Source of the DNA: PALSA-1006 sp041660815 | GTDB lineage: Bacteria > Pseudomonadota > Gammaproteobacteria > Burkholderiales > Gallionellaceae | Direction: 5' to 3' | DNA length: 64,000 bases | NCBI GenBank assembly: GCA_041660815.1 | Contig: JBAZVN010000003.1 | Span: 132,944-196,943, forward strand | Shown here: piece by piece, positions 17,909 to 26,052 of the stretch | Numbering within the stretch: position 1 is the stretch's first letter | Layout of the letters: every line of letters starts with the position of its first letter | The notes under the pieces: generated by a model | Told to the model about the DNA's origin: nothing | Database searches by the model: none | Seen by the model: only the letters and a program-made list of their open reading frames with translations | Program-made: the position numbers and the translations under genes

Positions 17909-18804
17909 GCGAAACCTCTGAAAGTTTGCGCCGCAAGATCGATGGGGCTGCCGAACTGGAGTCGGTCGTGCGCACCATGAAAGCATTGGCAGCCGCAAGC
18001 ATCACCCAATATGAGCGTGCGGTGCATTCGCTGGATGAGTATTACCGGACGGTTGAATTGGGTTTGCTTGCCTGGTTACACCAGTCCGGCACGGTACTCA
18101 ATTTTGGGGAAGCCGCGCAGTTGCATGGCAGCGAAATAGGCGCGGTGGTGTTCGGTTCCGATCAGGGATTGGTCGGGCAATTCAATGAGGTGTTGGCAGA
18201 TTTTGTGATCAGTTCACTGTCTGAGACGTCGGGAAATAAAAACATTATGGCCGTCGGAGAACGGGTACAGGGGCATCTGGGCGATGCAGCCCTGCCGGTC
18301 ACCGGCACTTTTCAAGTGCCTAATTCCATTACCGCCGTCACCGCACTGGTTGGAAGCATCCTCATGGAAATTGAGGCTCAGCGTGAGCGGGGTCAAATTG
18401 CCGAGGTGTTTTTATTTCACAATCGTCCTAAACCCGGCGGCCTCTGCCAACCCGTCATGCAACGCCTATTACCCTTGGACTCGGAGTGGCGCCACGGGTT
18501 GACCGCACTTCCCTGGCCGACCAATAATTTGCCCGAAGTGATAAGCGACAGCCCGGCAACTTTGCAGGCATTGATCCGTGAATATTTGTTTATCTCATTA
18601 TTTCGCGCCTGTGCTGAATCGCTCGCAAGCGAAAATGCCAGCCGCCTGGCCGCAATGCAGCGTGCCGAAAAAAATATTGAGGAGTTGCTGGAAGACTATA
18701 AACAAGACTTTCATCGCCAGCGTCAAAGCACGATAGATGAAGAGCTGTTTGATGTTATTGCGGGGTTTGAGGCACTGAGCTCTGAAAATAAAATATCAAT
18801 ATAA
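17905..18804 (+). CDS. atpG: N-ATPase subunit gamma
   Basis: Central rotor shaft, 299 aa. The N-terminal helix has RRKIDGAAELESVVRTMKALAAASI and the C-terminal helix has SRLAAMQRAEKNIEELL, together the two halves of the gamma coiled coil. The middle carries VFGSDQGLVGQFNE, the usual GDRGLCG-like segment. It is the last gene of the operon; no convincing terminator is visible in the 128 bp that follow. Confidence 0.93.
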   Translation: MSETSESLRRKIDGAAELESVVRTMKALAAASITQYERAVHSLDEYYRTVELGLLAWLHQSGTVLNFGEAAQLHGSEIGAVVFGSDQGLVGQFNEVLADFVISSLSETSGNKNIMAVGERVQGHLGDAALPVTGTFQVPNSITAVTALVGSILMEIEAQRERGQIAEVFLFHNRPKPGGLCQPVMQRLLPLDSEWRHGLTALPWPTNNLPEVISDSPATLQALIREYLFISLFRACAESLASENASRLAAMQRAEKNIEELLEDYKQDFHRQRQSTIDEELFDVIAGFEALSSENKISI

Positions 18805-18932
18805 ACAATATGTTGTATTTTTCAGCAAAAAATTAATGAACCTTGACGCCGTAGGGATTATGCCCCGTCAAAACGGATACAAAACGATCACTCAACTTGC
18901 CCCGAGGTAAACTTTTCGTTAAAGTGGCCCAC

Positions 18933-19235
18933 ATGCCCAGAAATATATTTCCCCAATTACTGTTAGTTTTCGCTCTGCTGTTCGCACAGTTTGGCGGATT
19001 AGCGCATGGCATCGAGCACACGCTGGCGGAGCAATCTCAAGACCAGTCGCTAGCGCAGGATAAGTTGTGCGAGCTGTGCGCCAGTTACGCGCAACTGGGC
19101 AGCGCATTAGGCAGTACACCGATTCACTGTGCATTCCTTGTACAATATTTTGCCTTGGAAGCGGCTCCCGCTTCTGTCTTTTACTCCGTCGCGTTCAGCG
19201 CCTTTGCCGCTCGCGCTCCCCCTCTAATCTCCTGA
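18933..19235 (+). CDS. Small exported His/Cys protein (DUF2946-like)
   Basis: A 100-aa protein with an N-terminal signal or membrane segment (LLLVFALLFAQFGGLAHG) and a metal-ligand-rich middle (HGIEH, CELCASY, HCAF). It resembles DUF2946-type small proteins often encoded beside metal-uptake genes; the function is unknown. The ATG at 18933 is preferred over the in-frame ATG at 18897 because the signal peptide then begins properly. A strong terminator follows at 19249, so it is separately terminated from the outer-membrane protein gene. Confidence 0.5.
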   Translation: MPRNIFPQLLLVFALLFAQFGGLAHGIEHTLAEQSQDQSLAQDKLCELCASYAQLGSALGSTPIHCAFLVQYFALEAAPASVFYSVAFSAFAARAPPLIS

Positions 19236-19248
19236 TTTAATTTCGATT

Positions 19249-19273
19249 CTCGCACCGTGTGGTGCGAGTTTTT
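19249..19273 (+). terminator. Intrinsic terminator
   Basis: CTCGCACC-GTGT-GGTGCGAG is a perfect 8-bp stem followed by TTTTT. It lies 14 bp after the small His/Cys gene and 26 bp before the outer-membrane protein gene, so it could also attenuate expression of the latter. Confidence 0.85.
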
Positions 19274-19298
19274 GTTATTCCAATTTTAGGAGAAATAA

Positions 19299-20507
19299 AT
19301 GCTTAAAGAGCTTTCTATAAGCACGCTCATTGCAGCGTTGCTGTTTCAATCCGCCTCTGCATCGGCGGAAAATTCAGGCACTACCGACAACGCTTTTAAC
19401 CCCGCTTTTTCGCTTATTTTGTCTGGCACTTATGGCCGCCTGCAACAGGACGCCGCTACTCCCGTCACCGGCTTTGCCATGAATCCCAATCCGGGCCACG
19501 AACAAGGATTTAACTTGGGCGAATCCGAGATGGGCATCTCCGCCAATATCGACCCTGAATATCGCGGTGTCGCCACCTTGGCACTCGACCCGGCAGGTGG
19601 TATCAGTGTGGAAAATGCGTTCGTGCAAACCACGGCATTAGGCGACGGGCTCAATTTCAAGTTTGGCCGCTTTTTCTCCGGCTTGGGATATCTCAACGAA
19701 CAGCATGCGCATGCCTGGGACTTTGTCGATCAACCGCTGGTCTATGCCTCATTGTGGGAGAACCAGTTGGGGGAAGACGGAGTGCAACTGAAATGGCTTG
19801 CGCCCACGGACATGTTCATTGAACTGGGTGGCGAGATGGGGCGCGGTCGCGGCTTCCCCGGTACGGATACAGTGCGGAATGGCAATGGTGCGAGTGTGTT
19901 ATTTGCCCATATCGGTGATGACATTGGTATCGAACAGAGTTGGCGTTTGGGCGTTTCTGCGCATCAGACTCGACGCGTTGATGCAGAAAGCGTGGACGTA
20001 CCTGACCTGAGCGGTAATGCAGTCACTAATTTGTTCTCGGGTGACAGCCAAACAACCGGTCTGGATTTTGTATGGAAATACGCAGCCAATGGCAATGTAA
20101 AAAACAGCTATGTGAAGTTGCAAGGTGAATACTTTCGGCGCAAGGAAAGCGGCTTACTGACTTTCGATACCTCGGGCGTAAATATTTCCGACACATTTTC
20201 CGTCGTTCAAAGCGGCTTCTACCTGCAGAGTGTGTATCAATTCGTACCCCGCTGGAGAGTCGGCGCACGTTATGACCGCCTCGACGCGGGTGTCGCCAAA
20301 GTGGGTGCGCTGAATACGGGCAACGTCATCAGCGACTACGCCTTTAATCCGACACGCACCTCTGTGATGCTGGACTACAGCCCAAGTGAGTTCTCACGTT
20401 TGCGCGTGCAAGTGGCGAACGACCAGTCGCGCCAAGGACTGAAAGACAATCAGTTGTTTGTACAGTACATCATGAGTCTGGGCGCACATGGCGCGCACCA
20501 TTATTGA
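19299..20507 (+). CDS. Putative outer-membrane beta-barrel protein
   Basis: A 402-aa exported protein: signal peptide about residues 1-23 (ending SASA), then alternating polar/hydrophobic strands rich in aromatic residues and glycine, as in porin-like barrels (FKFGRFFSGLGYLNEQHAH, WRVGARYDRLDAG). It ends in a barrel-like segment. It sits upstream of ZnuA/ZnuB-like genes, so a role in zinc or other metal passage across the outer membrane is likely. No TonB box was clearly identified, so I do not call it a TonB-dependent receptor. TTTAGGAG is the ribosome site. Confidence 0.55.
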   Translation: MLKELSISTLIAALLFQSASASAENSGTTDNAFNPAFSLILSGTYGRLQQDAATPVTGFAMNPNPGHEQGFNLGESEMGISANIDPEYRGVATLALDPAGGISVENAFVQTTALGDGLNFKFGRFFSGLGYLNEQHAHAWDFVDQPLVYASLWENQLGEDGVQLKWLAPTDMFIELGGEMGRGRGFPGTDTVRNGNGASVLFAHIGDDIGIEQSWRLGVSAHQTRRVDAESVDVPDLSGNAVTNLFSGDSQTTGLDFVWKYAANGNVKNSYVKLQGEYFRRKESGLLTFDTSGVNISDTFSVVQSGFYLQSVYQFVPRWRVGARYDRLDAGVAKVGALNTGNVISDYAFNPTRTSVMLDYSPSEFSRLRVQVANDQSRQGLKDNQLFVQYIMSLGAHGAHHY

Positions 20508-20515
20508 CATGAAGT

Positions 20516-20538
20516 GCGCAGATACATCTGCGCCTTTT
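20516..20538 (+). terminator. Intrinsic terminator
   Basis: GCGCAGAT-AC-ATCTGCGC is a perfect 8-bp stem followed by CTTTT. It lies just after the outer-membrane protein gene and separates it from the znuA-like gene. A second GC-rich inverted repeat (ACGGC...GCCGT) follows immediately. Confidence 0.8.
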
Positions 20539-20602
20539 AAAAACGGCGTCATGCCGCCGTACTTCAAATAATTGCCGTACCCAAATATTTTAAGGAATTA
20601 CT

Positions 20603-21520
20603 ATGCAAAAAATTCTCTCCGTATTTATTTTTTTGTTGCTCGGAAACAACGTCCATGCCGCACTCAATGTGTTTGCCTGCGAGCCGGAATGGGCGGCGTT
20701 GACGCAAGAATTGACAGGCGATAAAGCCGGCATCTACACCGCCACGGCTGCCTTACAAGACCCGCACCGGGTAGAAGCGCGACCCAGCCTTATCGCCAAA
20801 GCACGGCGGGCAAATCTCGTCGTCTGCACCGGCGCCGAACTGGAAGTGGCATGGTTGCCCGTGGTGTTGCGTGAGTCCGGAAACGCCGCGACACAACCCG
20901 GCGGCGATGGATATTTTGAGGCCGCCGATTTCGTTATGATGCTTGAAGTGCCGACCCGTTTGGATCGGGGCGATGGCGATGTGCATGCACATGGCAATCC
21001 GCACATCCAGACCGATCCGCGTAACTTTCTAGCTATTGCAGAGGCTTTATCAAAACGCTTGGTACAACTAGACCCTGACAATGCAGCGTACTACCGGCAA
21101 CGTCTTGTTTCATTTGATCAACAATGGCGTGTCGCGATTGCCAAGTGGGAAGCTCAGGCAGCGCCGCTCAGGGGTGTTTCCGTTGTAGTGCAACACCAGG
21201 GTTTTCCCTACCTGAATAACTGGCTGGGACTAAACCAGGTAATTGCCCTGGAACCCAAGCCGGGCATGGAACCCAGCGCAGCTTATCTGAGCCGCGTGCT
21301 AAGCCGTTTACAACAGCTTCCGGCAAAGATGGTTATACGAGCCGCCTATCAGGATGGGCGTCCCTCGGAATGGATTGCCGAACGCGCGCATATTTCCGCC
21401 GTGATGCTGCCATTTACCGTGGGCGGTACGCCGCAGTCGGGCAATTTATTTGCACTGTTTGATGACACGGTTTCCAGATTATTGAACGGGGTGAAGGATA
21501 TTCACCAAAGTGGCAAATAA
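20603..21520 (+). CDS. ZnuA-like periplasmic metal-binding protein of an ABC transporter
   Basis: Cluster A-I solute-binding protein (305 aa) for Zn2+ or Mn2+. A signal peptide (about 1-19, ending VHA) is followed by NVFACEPEWAALTQEL, the metal-site histidine in DPHRVEARPS (near residue 53), a small HAHGNPH histidine loop and DPRNFLAIAEALSKRL. The pairing with a ZnuB-like permease supports metal uptake. The histidine loop is short, so zinc versus manganese is open. AAGGAATT precedes the ATG. Confidence 0.85.
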   Translation: MQKILSVFIFLLLGNNVHAALNVFACEPEWAALTQELTGDKAGIYTATAALQDPHRVEARPSLIAKARRANLVVCTGAELEVAWLPVVLRESGNAATQPGGDGYFEAADFVMMLEVPTRLDRGDGDVHAHGNPHIQTDPRNFLAIAEALSKRLVQLDPDNAAYYRQRLVSFDQQWRVAIAKWEAQAAPLRGVSVVVQHQGFPYLNNWLGLNQVIALEPKPGMEPSAAYLSRVLSRLQQLPAKMVIRAAYQDGRPSEWIAERAHISAVMLPFTVGGTPQSGNLFALFDDTVSRLLNGVKDIHQSGK

Positions 21521-21548
21521 TGATGCTGACGCAGCGACAAGGATAAAT

Positions 21549-22310
21549 ATGGACGCGATCGATCTTGGTATTCTCATTCCCGCATTCATTGCCGGACTTC
21601 TGGTACTTGCAACCCACATCCCGCTCGGTATGAAAGTGTTGGCGCGCGGTGTGATCTTTGCCGATCTCGCCGTGGCACAGATTGCCGGTCTGGGGGTGAT
21701 CATTGCCGGGCTACTGGATCTAACCGAACAGCCGCTATTGGTGCAGCTTATCGCCGCTGCCAGTGCTTTATGCGGTGCTGCGCTGTTGGCGTGGATTGAA
21801 CACCGCTTCGCGGAAGTGAAAGAAGCCTGTATCGGCTTGACCTTTGTGCTTGCCGCCAGTGGCGGGATTTTGCTGATGAGTCACGACGTGCATGCCGGCG
21901 AACACCTCAAAGATTTACTGGTCGGACAGATACTCTGGGTAAATACTGCCCAACTTATCACCACCGCGATCTTGAGCGGCGCAATATTACTGGTGTGGCG
22001 CTGGCAGCACGCTCGACTCGGTAGCTTGGGCTTTTACACGCTATTCGCTTTGGCAGTCACTGCCTCGGTACAGTTGGTCGGCGTGTATCTGGTGTTTGCC
22101 AGCCTTATCGTACCGGCCCTCGCCACCTGGCGAAATCGGCACTGGCGTATGGAGATTGCCTTTGGCATCGGCATCGCGGGTTATACAACCGGGCTGTTGC
22201 TATCGGCCTGGTTTGATTTGCCGAGCGGTGCAACCGTGGTGTGGGCAATGGCGGGAGTGGGTGTTCTTGCTGCATGGTTGCAAAACATTATGCAGCCACG
22301 CTCCACGTAG
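21549..22310 (+). CDS. ZnuB-like metal ABC transporter permease
   Basis: Integral membrane permease (254 aa) of the ABC-3 family with about eight hydrophobic helices. The family segment ASGGILLMSHDVHAGEHLKDLLVGQIL and VGVYLVFASLIVPALA are visible. I chose ATG 21549 (AAGGATAA upstream) over GTG 21510. It directly follows the ZnuA-like gene. No ZnuC-type ATPase gene is next to it, which is unusual for this transporter; the ATPase may be encoded elsewhere. Confidence 0.82.
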   Translation: MDAIDLGILIPAFIAGLLVLATHIPLGMKVLARGVIFADLAVAQIAGLGVIIAGLLDLTEQPLLVQLIAAASALCGAALLAWIEHRFAEVKEACIGLTFVLAASGGILLMSHDVHAGEHLKDLLVGQILWVNTAQLITTAILSGAILLVWRWQHARLGSLGFYTLFALAVTASVQLVGVYLVFASLIVPALATWRNRHWRMEIAFGIGIAGYTTGLLLSAWFDLPSGATVVWAMAGVGVLAAWLQNIMQPRST

Positions 22311-22402
22311 GTGCTTGCCGCCCAAGGATTGCTCAATATTTCATTGCAACTTATTGATTTAATTAATTTAATTAATTTATTTTGCGATTGCATTTTCTGA
22401 AT

Positions 22403-23329
22403 TCAGTGATCCTCATGCTCTCCATGACCGTGTTCATCCTGAACAAGACCCGGTGGTTCGCGCCAGCGCACGGTGCGCGTCATCGGTTCCGGTTGCAAGG
22501 TGATGTGATGAATATCAAATTTTTCACTTAAAAGCGCGTGACTGGCTTCCAGCACACTTTCCCATTGCACGATGTTTTTTACCACTAAATGCGCGGAGAG
22601 CAGAGTCTCGCCCGCCTTAACCTGCCAGATGTGCAAGTCATGCACCGAAGCCACGCCGGGCACAGCAGCCAGCGCCTGTCCCACTTCATTCGGCGCAATG
22701 TCGAGTGGTACGCCCTCCATCAGCCCGTGCAATGCTTCGCGCAGCAGGCGCAAACTGGAAAACAGAATTAGCGCACCTATCGCCAGCGAGAGCAGCGGAT
22801 CGATCGGTGTCCAGCCGGTGAAGGCGATGACAAGACCGGCCAGCAATGCCGCAACAGAACCCAGCAAATCGCCCATCACATGCAGCATGGCGGCGCGCGT
22901 ATTGATGTTTTTTTCTCCCCGCGAGAGCAACCAGGCAACCAGCAGATTAATTACCAAGCCGATGGCGGCGGTGATAGCAACCGCCTCACCCGTCACCGGA
23001 TGCGGTGCTTGCAAACGCTCAATTGCGGAAATGCCCAGCCAAATAACTAACGCCAGCAAACCCAGGCTATTCATGAGCGCCGCAATAAATTCAGCGCGGC
23101 CCAGGCCGTAGCTGTGGCGTAACGATGCCGGGCGGCGTGCCAGCCACGCTGCGCCCGCCGCCAGTGCCAGCGCGGCCGCATCGTTGATCATGTGCCCGGC
23201 ATCCGCCACCAGCGCCAGTGAACCCGCCCACAGTCCAACACCCGCTTCGATAGCGGCGAAACTCAGGGTGAGCAGGATTGCCCACATCAGTGTGTTGCCG
23301 GTGCTTGTGTGTTGGTGATCGTGACCCAT
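22403..23329 (-). CDS. Cation diffusion facilitator (CDF) metal exporter
   Basis: Inner-membrane Zn2+/Co2+/Cd2+:H+ antiporter, 308 aa, with six transmembrane segments and a cytoplasmic C-terminal domain (VHDLHIWQVKAGETLLSAHLVV). The metal sites are visible in DAGHMINDA (helix 2) and HVMGDLLGS (helix 5). Histidine-rich tails at both ends (HDHQH; HGHGEHEDH) resemble CzcD/ZitB proteins. It faces the metal-uptake genes convergently across an AT-rich gap. The thioredoxin-like membrane protein gene lies 16 bp upstream on the same strand. Confidence 0.88.
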   Translation of the reverse strand: MGHDHQHTSTGNTLMWAILLTLSFAAIEAGVGLWAGSLALVADAGHMINDAAALALAAGAAWLARRPASLRHSYGLGRAEFIAALMNSLGLLALVIWLGISAIERLQAPHPVTGEAVAITAAIGLVINLLVAWLLSRGEKNINTRAAMLHVMGDLLGSVAALLAGLVIAFTGWTPIDPLLSLAIGALILFSSLRLLREALHGLMEGVPLDIAPNEVGQALAAVPGVASVHDLHIWQVKAGETLLSAHLVVKNIVQWESVLEASHALLSEKFDIHHITLQPEPMTRTVRWREPPGLVQDEHGHGEHEDH

Positions 23330-23345
23330 TGTTTATCCTTGATTT

Positions 23346-24596
23346 TCAGAGGCGTCCTGAAGTAAATCGTGCGGCGATCCAGGTAATTCCCACTGCCATT
23401 GCGATCAGGGCAAAGGCGATGCCGATCTGGTTAAGCAGCCCGGGTGCAAGCAGTAGCAAGCAACCCAACTCCAGCATCATTACACCCGACATGAGCTTGA
23501 GCAACCTGCCTTCGCGTTCGGTGAGTTTGCGGGCACCCAGACTGCGGGCAAAGACAAAGACGATCAGCGTCAGTGGCAGCACGTAGATCACGTTGTAGGC
23601 AGCAAGATAGCCATAGCGTGCGGCGGGAGTGAGATCGGCCAGCGTCAGCAGCCGCGTATAAACCATGGGGAAACCCGCGGTACACAGCAGTTCATAAAAA
23701 TTGGCGGAAATCGCCAAAAAGACTGTCGCGGCGAACATCGCCGTCATATTTCCGGCGCCAAGGATGGCGCGGGCGCGACGAAAGATATCGGGCTTTTTTG
23801 ATTCCGGGATAGACAGCGTCATGCCTTTTTCGAACATGAAAAAATCTTTCATGTTCAGTGCACCTACAAACACCGCCAGCGCGCCCGCAGCCAAAGTCAC
23901 CCAGGCAAGATGACCAAACAATTGGAATACGTTGAGCCAGGCCGACATGAAAGCGAAATACATCAGTCCGGAAGTCAGCACAAAAATGCCGCCGATAACC
24001 AGCATGCGCGTTCTGTTTTTCTGGTGCGCCATCATGGAGAGCAGGAACAGCAGCACAAAAAAGGCGCAGGGATTAAACGCATCCAATCCCGCCAGAATCA
24101 GCGTGAGTGCGGGCAGTGACAGGCTGGCTGGATCAATGGCGCCAAGCAGTGGCAAGTGAATAGACTCTGCAGGAGTGGCCTCCGGCGTATTACCGCCCAA
24201 GGCACGCTCACGGCAAACATCAAGGCGCTTGCGCAGCATTGTGCCGGTGGTGGCATCGCTTTCCCAACCGACATGCATCTCGCCGCAAAACAACCACGCC
24301 GGAACCGAAGCTGCTTTTTCGCCAAGTTGCTGCGCCATGGTCTGGTACAGGCGGACATTTTCAGCATTGCGCGAGAGTTCCAGCGCATGCAGCTTGACCC
24401 ATGGCCGCGCCTTGGGGATATCGTCAACGTAGGGATGCGCCTCGGTGCAGTGCGGGCAGGTCTGCGACCAGAAAAAATACAGCTGCACTTCCGGCTGGCC
24501 ACTGGCGTCCAGCTTCACCCAAGCGTCATCAGCGCGGGCGGTTAGCGAAAACAGCAGCAGGAGAGCGGCTATGAAATTGAAAACGCGGGCAAGCAT
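23346..24596 (-). CDS. Exported thioredoxin-fold plus multi-pass membrane protein
   Basis: A 416-aa protein with a signal peptide (1-22), a thioredoxin-like domain carrying a CPHC redox motif (SQTCPHCTEAHPYVDDI, near residue 50), and then about seven transmembrane helices from residue 155 (LILAGLDAFNPCAFFVLLFLLSMMAH). The layout recalls DsbD/CcdA-type electron relays but with the thioredoxin domain first. It probably forms one unit with the CDF exporter. Substrate unknown; a role in oxidative or metal stress in the periplasm is inference. Confidence 0.6.
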   Translation of the reverse strand: MLARVFNFIAALLLLFSLTARADDAWVKLDASGQPEVQLYFFWSQTCPHCTEAHPYVDDIPKARPWVKLHALELSRNAENVRLYQTMAQQLGEKAASVPAWLFCGEMHVGWESDATTGTMLRKRLDVCRERALGGNTPEATPAESIHLPLLGAIDPASLSLPALTLILAGLDAFNPCAFFVLLFLLSMMAHQKNRTRMLVIGGIFVLTSGLMYFAFMSAWLNVFQLFGHLAWVTLAAGALAVFVGALNMKDFFMFEKGMTLSIPESKKPDIFRRARAILGAGNMTAMFAATVFLAISANFYELLCTAGFPMVYTRLLTLADLTPAARYGYLAAYNVIYVLPLTLIVFVFARSLGARKLTEREGRLLKLMSGVMMLELGCLLLLAPGLLNQIGIAFALIAMAVGITWIAARFTSGRL

Positions 24597-24648
24597 GTCT
24601 CACTTATCCTGTATCTGCGGGCTCAGTCGAAGCTCAATCATGCTTGCC

Positions 24649-25077
24649 TCACTTGGAAAACAGCTGCCACCAGCGGCGGCGACTGTTTGGCACCGGCGCA
24701 TCCAGCGAAATGAGCGGTGGCGGAGTGGTACTGAATATCCAGCCCGGTGGTGAGGGCGCTGCGCCGTTGCTGCATGAGGAGCCGATATGGTTGGGATCGT
24801 ACACCTTGACCAGCGTTGGCTGTTCGGCATCATCGGCATACACAATGCCGCAATAGGTTTCGGGGTGCTCCGCGCGCAGTAGCGCATCCAGCGCCACAAT
24901 CCGCTCCGCCAGCGCTGTTCCCTGTAGCGGCGTTTCCGGCACCGGCTCGCCCAGCTGATACACATACCACGTGCCGGGCTTCAGCTTCTCCCACAAGGCA
25001 TCAAGTTGATGCCAGTGCAACATGCCCTGGAAGCTTCCTTTAAGCCGCGCCTGAAAATCGTTTGCCGCATCACTCAT
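24649..25077 (-). CDS. Conserved hypothetical protein
   Basis: A 142-aa soluble protein of unknown function. The middle contains YCGIVYADDAEQPTLVKVYDPNHIGSSC, a segment seen in small conserved proteins of sulfur and iron oxidisers, and the tail is Pro-rich and basic. It lies 52 bp upstream of the CPHC membrane protein gene and 24 bp downstream of the methyltransferase gene on the same strand, so it is probably in that operon. Confidence 0.55.
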   Translation of the reverse strand: MSDAANDFQARLKGSFQGMLHWHQLDALWEKLKPGTWYVYQLGEPVPETPLQGTALAERIVALDALLRAEHPETYCGIVYADDAEQPTLVKVYDPNHIGSSCSNGAAPSPPGWIFSTTPPPLISLDAPVPNSRRRWWQLFSK

Positions 25078-25101
25078 GTTGCGTTTCCTTTTGTCGGCTG
25101 C

Positions 25102-25749
25102 CTATGCAGAGGGTTTGCTTGCCGTGATTAAAAATATCGTGAATTCGCGTGTTCCCTGACCTGACACCTCTTTGCTGATGGCGGACGCCGTGGTGGCGCG
25201 GACCTCCCCAAAGCCGCTTACATGCAACAGTTGCGTCAATTTGTTCCGGTCGAAGCCGAAGTGGAATACGCCGGTATTGTCACTGTGAAACGAGCCGTCC
25301 TCAGTGTCCAGATCGGCAAAAGCCACCTGCCCGCCGGGATGCAGTAAATCGAACCATTCGCTGAATAACGCTGCGGTGTCCGGCACATGATGCAGCGTCA
25401 TACTGCTGACGATCAGGTGATAGCTTCCGCCCGGTCGCTCACCACTGGCAAAATCAATAAGTTGTGCCTGTACATTGGTTAGCCCCAGTGTCTCAATCTT
25501 GTTGCGCAACACCGCCAGCATGCCCTGCGAGCTGTCCACGCCGGTGAGCGACTTCACCAGCGGCAGCAATTTCAACCCGAGCAATCCCGTACCGCAACCA
25601 AAGTCCATCACCTCCATCTCAGACGTGAGTTTTATCTCCCGCAAAATCGCCGCTGCCGCATCGCCGGCCATTTTTACTTTGCCGGGATGCTCATCCCACA
25701 GTGCGGCATCGGCATCAAAGTTTTTAGCTTCGGTCTGTTTCCTGGTCAT
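25102..25749 (-). CDS. Class I SAM-dependent methyltransferase
   Basis: A 215-aa soluble methyltransferase with a Rossmann-type SAM site: motif I VMDFGCGTGLLGLKLL (near residue 46), the acidic VDSSQGML, then SSMTLHHVPDTAALFSEWFDLLHPGGQVAFADLDTEDGSFH. The substrate cannot be read from the sequence. It is the first gene of a leftward run of four. The region upstream of its start leads to the tRNA/island junction. Confidence 0.85.
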   Translation of the reverse strand: MTRKQTEAKNFDADAALWDEHPGKVKMAGDAAAAILREIKLTSEMEVMDFGCGTGLLGLKLLPLVKSLTGVDSSQGMLAVLRNKIETLGLTNVQAQLIDFASGERPGGSYHLIVSSMTLHHVPDTAALFSEWFDLLHPGGQVAFADLDTEDGSFHSDNTGVFHFGFDRNKLTQLLHVSGFGEVRATTASAISKEVSGQGTREFTIFLITASKPSA

Positions 25750-25907
25750 TTAATTGGCACCTTTGATTTGTATCGCACAAAGCGTTAAGCGGCAAAAGTA
25801 TACTTTATGTAGAAAGGGCGGAGAGTCTATCAAGCGAAAAATGAGCTTTCCGCGAAAAATCGTCTTCCAAAGGTGACGTAAAAATAACGAAACTTTTGAA
25901 AGGAAGG
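25750..25907. other. Promoter region of the leftward operon
   Basis: Intergenic DNA between the methyltransferase start and the IS3-type remnant. It must hold the promoter for the leftward operon. I see no RNA gene here. Confidence 0.4.
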
Positions 25908-25961
25908 ATGATGAGGAAGATCCCGAAGCAGGAATACACGACGGAATTTTGCATCAAATGA
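25908..25961 (+). pseudogene. Remnant of an IS3-type transposase OrfA N-terminus
   Basis: The 17-codon frame MMRKIPKQEYTTEFCIK then a stop matches the start of IS3-family OrfA proteins (typically ...KIPKQEYT.EFKEQAV) and a ribosome site AAGGAAGG precedes it. After EF the similarity breaks off at the terminator hairpin of the tRNA remnant. It is a relic of an insertion at or beside this junction. Confidence 0.6.
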
Positions 25962-25965
25962 AAAT

Positions 25966-25987
25966 GGGCACTAATAATCTAGTGCCC
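25966..25987 (-). terminator. Intrinsic terminator of the truncated tRNA gene
   Basis: GGGCACTA-6 nt-TAGTGCCC is a perfect 8-bp stem; read leftward it is followed by ATTTTCATTT. It lies 15 bp beyond the CCA end of the tRNA-Arg 3' half and is best read as its native terminator. Confidence 0.75.
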
Positions 25988-26002
25988 ACAGTCATACATG
26001 AT

Positions 26003-26052
26003 TGGTGCGCTCGGCGGGATTCGAACCCACCACCCCAGCCTTCGGAGAGCCG
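26003..26052 (-). tRNA. 3' half of tRNA-Arg(CCG): island attachment end
   Basis: Read on the minus strand the sequence gives an anticodon arm CGGCT-CTCCGAA-GGCTG (anticodon CCG), a variable loop, a T arm with GGTTCGAATCCC, the acceptor 3' strand CGAGCGC, A and CCA. The expected D arm and acceptor 5' strand (GCGCTCG) are absent upstream; AT-rich unrelated DNA starts at the 5' side of the anticodon stem. A break in the anticodon arm is the usual crossover point of tRNA-specific tyrosine recombinases. The intact copy should lie at the other island end, to the right. Confidence 0.82.

Noticed and set aside
22314..22402. AT-rich TTTAATTAATTTAATTAATTT tract between convergent genes, considered as an origin or binding site
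   Set aside because: It is simple sequence between two gene ends with no associated boxes or replication gene.
26003..26052. An intact tRNA gene
   Set aside because: The D arm and the acceptor 5' strand are missing; only the 3' half folds.
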